Origin: Tritrichomonas foetus
Taxonomy: Eukaryota; Parabasalia; Tritrichomonadida; Tritrichomonadidae
Reading direction: 5' to 3'
DNA length: 10,930 nucleotides
NCBI GenBank assembly: GCA_001839685.1
Contig: MLAK01001272.1
Location: forward strand, 14,566-25,495
The notes under the pieces were generated by a model. The model saw only the letters and a program-made list of their open reading frames with translations. It did no database searches and had not been told where the DNA came from. Position numbers and translations under genes: made by a program. Of this stretch, positions 1-5,403 are shown in pieces (position 1 is the stretch's first letter; every line of letters begins with the position of its first letter).

Positions 1-140
1 CATAAATCAAGATGTTTCTTCATAAATCAAGATGTTTCTTCATAAATCAAGATGTTTCTTCATAAATCAAGATGTTTCTTCATAAATCAAGATGTTTCTT
101 CATAAATCAAGATGTTTCTTCATAAATCAAGATGTTTCTT
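1..140. repeat. 20-bp tandem repeat (minisatellite), 7 perfect copies
   Basis: The 20-base unit cataaatcaagatgtttctt is repeated head to tail seven times with no mismatch, and then unique sequence starts at 141. The array begins at base 1, so it probably continues outside the window and the true copy number is unknown. The unit length is not a multiple of three and no long reading frame crosses it, so it is not coding. Perfect identity between copies points to recent expansion or homogenisation. Eleven bases of the unit (ataaatcaaga) recur at 7266-7276, just upstream of the DENN gene start, which may be chance in AT-rich DNA. Confidence 0.97.
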
Positions 141-411
141 TTAGTTCATTTCCATGCATAAAATAAAAATTCTATTTTTCTTTAAGAACATGGTGAATTT
201 AATGTTTGCAAATAGTGATGGAATTCAATATAAAGATTAAAGCATTGATCCAATTTTTTCATGCATGAAAAAAACTGGGAACAAAACAATTAAATTTAAT
301 TCTTTCTGGCACTTTTCTGACTTCCAAACAATTTAACATTAAATCCTTTTCAATTTCCAGTCAATTTTATTCGATTTTGATACGAAAAATTTGAAAAGTG
401 GAAATTAGGTC
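141..411. other. AT-rich spacer, nothing recognised
   Basis: This stretch separates the tandem repeat from the 3' end of the small minus-strand gene. It is AT-rich without a convincing reading frame. It must contain the 3' untranslated region of the 412-639 gene; an AATAAAA-type sequence on the minus strand near 364-371 could serve as its polyadenylation signal. Confidence 0.5.
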
Positions 412-639
412 TCAAATAATTGCTTGTTTTGAACAATTTGCTTCTGGAATTTCAATGACATTATGGTCGTTTTCTGATTCTTCTTCAGACGCGGATTTTA
501 CATCGATCGGAAAATCGGCGAGCGGTTTTGAAAATAACGAAGTGATTTTGTCGCTTTCCATCTTTCTGAGTTGAAAAACATGGTCTTGTCCCCATTGATC
601 GTCGTTTTTGCGGCAGCAAAGAGAAAAACCATTCCCCAT
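412..639 (-). CDS. Small 75-aa protein with N-myristoylation-type N-terminus
   Basis: Family not recognised. The protein starts MGNGFSLCC: Gly2, small residue Asn3, Ser6 and no Pro7 fit the N-myristoyltransferase consensus, and Cys8-Cys9 could be palmitoylated, so attachment to the plasma membrane or an endomembrane is inferred. The middle is polar and mixed in charge. Residues about 48-60 form an acidic Ser/Glu/Asp patch (SASEEESENDH). No transmembrane segment is seen. The ATG is the first after an in-frame TAA only three codons upstream, which fixes the start. The coding stretch is visibly more GC-rich than both flanks, supporting a real gene. Seen on the minus strand, AACGG (645-649), a Myb-type core, lies just before the ATG. 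It is divergent from the LRR gene. It could be a short signalling adaptor, but no function can be assigned. Confidence 0.6.
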   Translation of the reverse strand: MGNGFSLCCRKNDDQWGQDHVFQLRKMESDKITSLFSKPLADFPIDVKSASEEESENDHNVIEIPEANCSKQAII

Positions 640-1079
640 CGCGACCGTTTAATATGTTTATATTAACTTTTTCAAATAATTTGAATAATTACAGAAAAAT
701 TGAAATATTTTCGGGTAGATTATTTAAAAAACAAGATTATATCAATTCATCTTATGTATAACATATTTATAATCATGTACATCACTATAATCAAATTTAT
801 TAAATCTTAAAACAAAATATTCAATGTTAATTTCTGTATTTTTACAAGATATTTGGGACGATAAATGGGCAAAATCAAAGAACTTTTTGATTATATGAGA
901 AATAAAAGAGTTGAATTATCTCATTGAATATCCCCAATTGATTTTTTTCTGAACTGTCTTTTTGAGTAGTTTACAAAATTTTCTTTTCTTGTCTTTCCAA
1001 GGTGAAATTTTCGTCAATTTTTGTCAAAATCAATCAAAACGATAACAATTTCTGACTTTTTGATATAAAAACAAAAAAA
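640..1079. promoter_or_regulatory. Divergent intergenic promoter region
   Basis: This 440-bp AT-rich stretch separates two divergently transcribed genes, so it must hold both promoters. AACGATA at 1038-1044 is a match to the Myb recognition element type described upstream of Trichomonas genes and sits 36 bases before the LRR gene ATG. A canonical trichomonad initiator (TCAYTW) is not seen close to either ATG. A run of eight A's precedes the LRR start codon. No reading frame of note is present. Confidence 0.4.
1038..1044 (+). promoter_or_regulatory. Candidate Myb recognition element (AACGATA)
   Basis: AACGATA lies 36 bases upstream of the ATG of the LRR gene. ACGATA/TAACGA-type sites are known as Myb recognition elements in Trichomonas promoters. 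The match is exact but short, and no expression data are available. A second ACGATA (minus strand, 10401-10406) lies far upstream of the IBD gene. Confidence 0.3.
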
Positions 1080-3281
1080 ATGAATAAAATGAACGAGTTC
1101 AAGCCCATCATCATGCTCGCCAGTAAAGTCTTCGAAAAGTTCACGAATGAATTCCTTTGGGGTCCACAAGAAACAGTTTATTTTGCCTCCGAAGTCACAA
1201 AAATGCACTTGAATGGCGGAACTGATTCGCGTATTCTAATCATTTCAGTCGGTTCAATCTATGTGTTTCGAGCCCGCTCGTTCTCCAAAAACGAGCTTGC
1301 TGCCAGATTCAACCTCGTTGACGTCCAAAAACTTTCGTATATCGAACCAAATATCGTCACCTGGGTCATCAAGGATCCAAACGCGAAATCTGCTCAGCTT
1401 ACCTTACAAACAGACCATGCGCTTTATATCGCCCGCCTTATTTTACACTTAAACCGGATATGCAATTATAGTTTTTCAGATGACATCAAAGTCGAATCCT
1501 CGCCTCCAAACGCCCTCGTTATCCCACGAATATCTACTCGACCGCCATCTGCGCTCCAGACACGAATTATTCAAATCGCCCATAAATTGGATCAGAGATT
1601 TCCGCTGGAAATGTTGAAGCAAATCGCCGACTGGGATAACCGCCCGCAGGCTACTCTTCGCCTTACTTCCACTTTTAACTGCGGAGCTGCCGCCAACTCC
1701 ATCGCATGGGGAATTGGAATGGACCCAGATGTGAAGTGTCTTATTTTGGACTCATTTGCACCTGCCCAGTTGCAAAATGTGCTGCAGATCCTTTTCGAGC
1801 ACAGTAAATCGCTCCTCCGTCTCTCCCTGGACAACTACAAGGATCCGCCGTCAGAGAACTTCAACCTTCCAGCTCCTCTCACAACAAAAATATTTGAGCT
1901 GGCATTCAAGAACTGCCATGCTGGCATCATTTTTTCGGTTTTGAACGGAATGAATAACTTTTCAGGGCGCATCAAGATTCTTACGATTTCGCGAACAAAA
2001 TTGTCAGGAGAAAACTTCAGATACCTTTTTGACCTTTTAAACAGGCTTCCATGCTTCATGGGCTTAAATAATTTGAAGTTTGAAGAAGGGGCTGCCGACA
2101 ATTTGGTAATTGATGATTTGCCTCGCTTCCTTCCAATGATCAAAGTATCATCTTTCTCAATTATGAAAACAACTCAAGATATCGCTACACTTGTCAGCAG
2201 CATTTTCCCATTCACTTCCTCAATTTCAATGTTGTATTTAACCATGTCAAAACTTTGTGAAAGAGTGAAAAATGATTTGGCATTACCAGATTGTCTCACA
2301 TATTTAGACATTTCTCGTTCACAAGTTATCAAAGCTAGTTTTTCACTGTTTTTGAAGACAATTTTGACAAAAGAAAGAGAAAATTTAATTACTTTTAACT
2401 TTTCTGATTTAGCTTATCCAACAAATTCAACAGAGCCACTTGTAAGCTGTTTCAGTAATATTGAAAATGCACAATCAATAATAGGTGAATTTATTTTTGC
2501 TGGAAATTCACTCTTACCTGAACAAACTGCTACACTTTTGACTTTTCTTCGATCCCAAAAAAGTTTATTGTATTTGAACTTATCAAGATGCTTCAAAGAA
2601 CGAATTGACGAAAGTCTTAAACTTCTTGCTGATTTTGTAATTGATACAAAACTTGAAGGTCTTGAACTTTCATCAGCTCCTAATGCACCATTGAAAGAGC
2701 ATATGACTACTTTCTTAAAATTGTTAATTGGAAAAGCTAAATTACGAACATTAGTCATAGATAAAAGTGGAATGAGTGATAATGGGCTTCTTATCTTGAA
2801 ACAATACGTTGAAGCTGATACTAAACTTACTTCTTTGAATTGCGATGGAGCTTCTCCGACGAGTTTAGAGACATTTAAACAAGCTTATTCCGCATTCACT
2901 AAAGTTGATCGAGTTCAATTCCCTAAAGCTGATATAATGAAACTCGGTGGAAAGGTTCAAATGCCTCCAGGACTCTCATCAAAATTGCCGCTTTTGAATC
3001 TTGCTGCCAGAATTACGGAGTATCAAAATAAAGGAGCAGGCTCATCTACAAATGATACATCCCCAATGGATGCACTTGTTGATTTTATGGGACAAATGAC
3101 CAATGCAATCACTGGAAAAAGCCCAATCCAATCAAATAATGATGAAATTGTGGAAATTTTCAAAAAATCGATAACAACATCAACGGTTCATATTAAACAA
3201 GAAGATGATTCACAGTCTGATCCGTTAATGGCTTTGTTGAATTTGTCTGGAGCATCAAATGATGCGAATTCAAACTTATAA
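1080..3281 (+). CDS. CARMIL-like PH plus leucine-rich-repeat protein
   Basis: A 733-residue protein. Residues about 25-128 resemble the PH-like domain that opens CARMIL proteins: beta-rich strands around RILIISVGSIYVF, then a terminal helix near HALYIARLILHL. A helical linker follows (about 155-200), then irregular leucine-rich repeats of the RNase-inhibitor type from about 215 to 610, with repeated LxxLxLS-like strands such as SLLRLSLDN, LTYLDIS, LLYLNLS, LEGLELSS and LRTLVIDKSGM. The tail (about 615-733) is polar and low in complexity. Canonical CARMILs bind capping protein and regulate actin through a CPI motif in a long C-terminal tail; no such motif is seen here, so only a scaffold or cytoskeletal role is inferred. 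The ATG at 1080 follows an A-run; a second ATG at 1089 is possible. The stop overlaps TAAA. GC content falls sharply near residue 320-350. Confidence 0.85.
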   Translation: MNKMNEFKPIIMLASKVFEKFTNEFLWGPQETVYFASEVTKMHLNGGTDSRILIISVGSIYVFRARSFSKNELAARFNLVDVQKLSYIEPNIVTWVIKDPNAKSAQLTLQTDHALYIARLILHLNRICNYSFSDDIKVESSPPNALVIPRISTRPPSALQTRIIQIAHKLDQRFPLEMLKQIADWDNRPQATLRLTSTFNCGAAANSIAWGIGMDPDVKCLILDSFAPAQLQNVLQILFEHSKSLLRLSLDNYKDPPSENFNLPAPLTTKIFELAFKNCHAGIIFSVLNGMNNFSGRIKILTISRTKLSGENFRYLFDLLNRLPCFMGLNNLKFEEGAADNLVIDDLPRFLPMIKVSSFSIMKTTQDIATLVSSIFPFTSSISMLYLTMSKLCERVKNDLALPDCLTYLDISRSQVIKASFSLFLKTILTKERENLITFNFSDLAYPTNSTEPLVSCFSNIENAQSIIGEFIFAGNSLLPEQTATLLTFLRSQKSLLYLNLSRCFKERIDESLKLLADFVIDTKLEGLELSSAPNAPLKEHMTTFLKLLIGKAKLRTLVIDKSGMSDNGLLILKQYVEADTKLTSLNCDGASPTSLETFKQAYSAFTKVDRVQFPKADIMKLGGKVQMPPGLSSKLPLLNLAARITEYQNKGAGSSTNDTSPMDALVDFMGQMTNAITGKSPIQSNNDEIVEIFKKSITTSTVHIKQEDDSQSDPLMALLNLSGASNDANSNL

Positions 3282-3282
3282 A
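3279..3282 (+). terminator. Stop codon overlapping TAAA polyadenylation-type signal
   Basis: The LRR gene ends TTA TAA A. In Trichomonas the tetranucleotide UAAA acts in 3' end formation and commonly includes the stop codon. The match is seen directly; its use here is inferred by analogy. Confidence 0.35.
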
Positions 3283-3453
3283 AGAAACAATTTTAATTGT
3301 TTCATGTTTTCAAAAGGTTAACTTTTTTATTTATAAAAATCAGGAAAGAAATTAATTAAGTAAACTTTTTTATTATTACTATGAATTTTGTTTTATTTTC
3401 TTTCTTTTGTGTTTTCTTTTGATAATCTCCAATTTCTCAACTAAAAGATTTAG

Positions 3454-3493
3454 ATTGTTATTCATTTATTTATATTGTTATTCATCTATTTAA
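3454..3493. repeat. Imperfect 20-bp tandem duplication, 2 copies
   Basis: attgttattcatttatttat at 3454-3473 is followed at once by attgttattcatctatttaa at 3474-3493, giving 18 identities in 20. The period equals that of the array at 1-140, but the sequence is unrelated. It is probably simple replication slippage. Confidence 0.8.
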
Positions 3494-3631
3494 ATTACAA
3501 TTGATTCATCCACCTTGGTTTTACTGAAGTTATCTTTTTTCTATTTTCACGATAAAATAGTTTTTATGCAACAATCTAATGAAATATTCGTGATACATAC
3601 AAAAAATTGAAAATAACTCAAAAACATGAAC

Positions 3632-3679
3632 TTTTTGAGTTTACCTCTCAAATCGTCGGCGGTTATACGGGAGTACCTA
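3632..3679. repeat. Copy 1 of a diverged 48-bp element
   Basis: This copy aligns without gaps to 3849-3896, with about 32 of 48 positions identical. It begins with the exact 7-mer tttttga and ends with the exact 9-mer gagtaccta, at the same spacing in both copies. It carries a CG-rich core (tcgtcggcggt) unusual for this spacer, and an agtac/gtgct stem is possible just downstream. Function unknown. Confidence 0.5.
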
Positions 3680-3848
3680 ATATTAGTGCTAAACCAGCTT
3701 ATTTCGTGTGAAAACTCATATAAAAATATCTCATTTTTATGGAAAATCTAAAAAATATTTTATAATTGAATTAATTCTTGTTATGATACTTTTTTCTATT
3801 TATAAATAAAACATTCAATAATTTCTGTGACAATGAAAAAGTTAGATA

Positions 3849-3896
3849 TTTTTGATTACTCCTCTGAATTCATAAGCTTTAACCGGAGAGTACCTA
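3849..3896. repeat. Copy 2 of a diverged 48-bp element
   Basis: Partner of 3632-3679, 217 bp downstream. The ends (ttttttga-type start, gagtaccta end) and a central cctct block are conserved while the core differs. tactc (3857-3861) is complementary to gagta (3888-3892), so a hairpin is possible. Function unknown. Confidence 0.5.
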
Positions 3897-4075
3897 TATT
3901 TTCTTTCCAGTGTATTTACACCATATCTGGCAAGTATTTTTCAAGTTTGTGTCAGAATTTTTAGTATTAATTTCTGTCATATAATAATAGTCAATCTCAA
4001 TAAAAATTTTCTGTAAAACTGTATGAATTTATTTCTGAGTGATGATTCAATATTGATATAACATGCCATTACTTT

Positions 4076-4121
4076 TTATTGAAATGATATTCGCATATGT
4101 TTGTTATTGAATTGATATTCC
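4076..4121. repeat. Two 18-bp direct repeats upstream of the ligase gene
   Basis: ttattgaaatgatattcg (4076-4093) and ttattgaattgatattcc (4104-4121) share 16 of 18 bases and are spaced 28 bp start to start. A partial third copy (ctattgaatt) starts near 4132. They lie about 55-100 bp before the ligase ATG, where a promoter-proximal binding site would be expected. AT-rich slippage is the plain alternative. Confidence 0.5.
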
Positions 4122-4148
4122 GAAAACACTGCTATTGAATTCTTGAGT

Positions 4149-4154
4149 TCACTT
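4149..4154 (+). promoter_or_regulatory. Initiator-like TCACTT before the ligase gene
   Basis: TCACTT matches the Trichomonas initiator consensus TCA(+1)Y(T/A), which would place transcription start at base 4151, 24 bases before the ATG at 4175. Short 5' untranslated regions of this size are normal for trichomonads. This is the only well-placed initiator match I found among the genes of this window. Confidence 0.5.
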
Positions 4155-4174
4155 CTACATTTGTTGAAATTCGA

Positions 4175-4807
4175 ATGGCAAACAACAATAGCGATTCTAT
4201 TCACGAAATGAAAATAGGCGATATTCTGATCAAGCACGAGAACTTTGAAGAAATCACTTCAACCCAGCTATATGCCCTATCCAAAGATTTGGTCTCAGAA
4301 TCTATCCCAAATGAATGGCGTGCTGTGAGCGCCACTATTCAGACAAATGGAATTGCCACAGAGGATAAGAAATGGAAGTCTAATGCTTCAGGAAATGTTT
4401 ATGTCAGCATCGTCCTTCCATACGATTCATGTCTTTTTGGAGAAAACCCAGGTCTCATTATGAATGACTTTGCAAGGAAAGCTGTGGTAAAAGTACTTAA
4501 TCCAATTCTTTCACAAGAAGGAATAGAGCAGGCCTACATCGAAAGGCAAAATGATGTCATGGTTAACGGAAAGAAAATCTGTGGTGTGATGACATCAATC
4601 AGAGATCTTGAAGGATCTTCATTCAAGCAAGTCATCGTTGGAATTGGTGTGAACATCAACATGGATGAAGACTATCTTTCTGATGTGAGCCAACCTGCTA
4701 CATCCTTGTTCATTGTGACAAAGAAACATTTCGACCACTTTCCAATCTTGAAGCAAGTCATTGAAGGTTTTACAATCAACTACCTTGAAGGTGCTAAACA
4801 AAAATAA
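4175..4807 (+). CDS. Biotin/lipoate-protein ligase family protein (BPL_LplA_LipB fold)
   Basis: A 210-residue protein collinear with the catalytic domain of biotin-protein ligases, which activate biotin with ATP and transfer it to a carrier-protein lysine. Visible landmarks are TSTQ (28-31, the STN position), G59 to W67 (ligand loop), SIVLP (78-82), QND (125-127, the WPND position), NGKKICG (131-137) with the catalytic-type lysine of KxxG at 134, GIGVNIN (156-162) and ATSL (175-178). The ligand loop is odd: family members have GxGRxxRxW, but here it reads GIATEDKKW, so the glycine/arginine residues that close over biotinyl-AMP are missing while Trp67 stays. The N-terminal helix-turn-helix and the C-terminal SH3-like domain are absent, so it is at the short end of the family. 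No clear hydrogenosomal presequence is seen. A lipoate or divergent ligase role is possible. An AATAAA follows the stop at 4823-4828. Confidence 0.8.
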   Translation: MANNNSDSIHEMKIGDILIKHENFEEITSTQLYALSKDLVSESIPNEWRAVSATIQTNGIATEDKKWKSNASGNVYVSIVLPYDSCLFGENPGLIMNDFARKAVVKVLNPILSQEGIEQAYIERQNDVMVNGKKICGVMTSIRDLEGSSFKQVIVGIGVNINMDEDYLSDVSQPATSLFIVTKKHFDHFPILKQVIEGFTINYLEGAKQK

Positions 4808-4822
4808 GGTCTTTAAAAGAAC

Positions 4823-4828
4823 AATAAA
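4823..4828 (+). terminator. AATAAA polyadenylation-type hexamer
   Basis: AATAAA lies 15 bases after the ligase stop codon, with another TAAA at 4814-4817. The position is right for a trichomonad 3' end signal. The hexamer is common in AT-rich spacer, so this is only suggestive. Confidence 0.3.
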
Positions 4829-4968
4829 ACTTAATTAGTTGACTAAAGCAATTAATTGACTGAAAATTATCTCTTTTGTTTTTATATCAAATGTTTACCA
4901 ATCAATTGTTGAGTCAACAATGTTGACCCAAAATAAATTTTTGTTATGATTCACAGAAAAAGTGACTG

Positions 4969-5235
4969 ATGATACTAGGATTTGTAATGATTCATTCAAC
5001 CATTGGTGGAGACTCTGGTTCGCTGCACTCCATCTACCGTGTTCTCTCGCCGCGCTTCCTCCAAGTTGAAGTGACCCAAAGATCCTGTAAAGTTTACATC
5101 CCATTAACCATTAAATTTTTCCCGCTTATGGCTTATACTTGGCCTTTCACTTCACAATTACTAAACTCATGTTTAAATGAATATCTACTGATTCTAGTTA
5201 AAAAAGATGAAAATGGAGTGAGTAAATTTTCCTGA
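4969..5235 (+). other. Unrecognised 88-codon frame over a GC-rich island
   Basis: An ATG-started frame of 88 codons covers the GC-rich island and ends in TGA. The first 45 codons use GC-rich codons like those in the 5' part of the LRR gene; the rest is AT-rich. No domain, signal peptide or repeat is recognised. A minus-strand frame (4895-5104) overlaps it, so the coding strand is uncertain. It may be a small gene, a fragment of a duplicated gene, or not coding at all. Confidence 0.25.
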
Positions 5236-5403
5236 GTTTTATTAAATCATCCACAGATTGATGTGAATTATGTATGCATAGTTTTTTTTTTCCTCTTTTA
5301 AATTATTCAAGAAAAAAGCATTAAAATGATTTTAAAATATCCAGATATTGAAATTATATAAAACCTTTATAAAACAAAAATATAATTTGAATCAAATAAA
5401 GAA

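Larger units (their letters stand above)
3283..4174. other. Long AT-rich intergenic region with short direct repeats
   Basis: About 890 bp without a supported gene lie between two plus-strand genes. It contains a T-rich tract (about 3375-3420), an imperfect 20-bp tandem duplication (3454-3493), a diverged pair of 48-bp elements (3632-3679 and 3849-3896), two 18-bp direct repeats (4076-4093 and 4104-4121), and an initiator-like TCACTT just before the downstream gene. The rest looks like ordinary spacer. A small unannotated RNA gene in the 3630-3910 part cannot be excluded. Confidence 0.5.
4808..5403. other. Intergenic region between convergent genes, with a GC-rich island
   Basis: This is the space between the 3' ends of the ligase (+) and DENN (-) genes. 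Most is AT-rich and includes a T-run near 5282-5291. The exception is about 4999-5105, where bases 5001-5060 are 35/60 G+C. It coincides with an open frame of 88 codons on the plus strand (4969-5235) and one on the minus strand (4895-5104). Neither protein is recognised, so I do not call a gene. A gene fragment or a structured RNA gene are the alternatives. Confidence 0.4.

Noticed and set aside
1592..2758. Minus-strand frames of 80-114 codons within the LRR gene
   Set aside because: They are antisense shadows of a well-supported 733-codon gene, with no recognisable domains.
3454..3493. Relation of the 20-bp tandem duplication to the 20-bp array at 1-140
   Set aside because: Only the period length is shared; the sequences do not align.
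5000..5030. GGDSGS in the plus-strand frame over the GC island resembles the serine-protease GDSG motif
   Set aside because: No catalytic His or Asp context or protease fold is possible in 88 residues; a six-residue match is chance.
4966..5240. CTGATGAT (C-box-like) with a later CTGA (D-box-like), suggesting a C/D snoRNA
   Set aside because: The two boxes are about 265 bases apart, no terminal stem is seen, and the C box lacks its purine.
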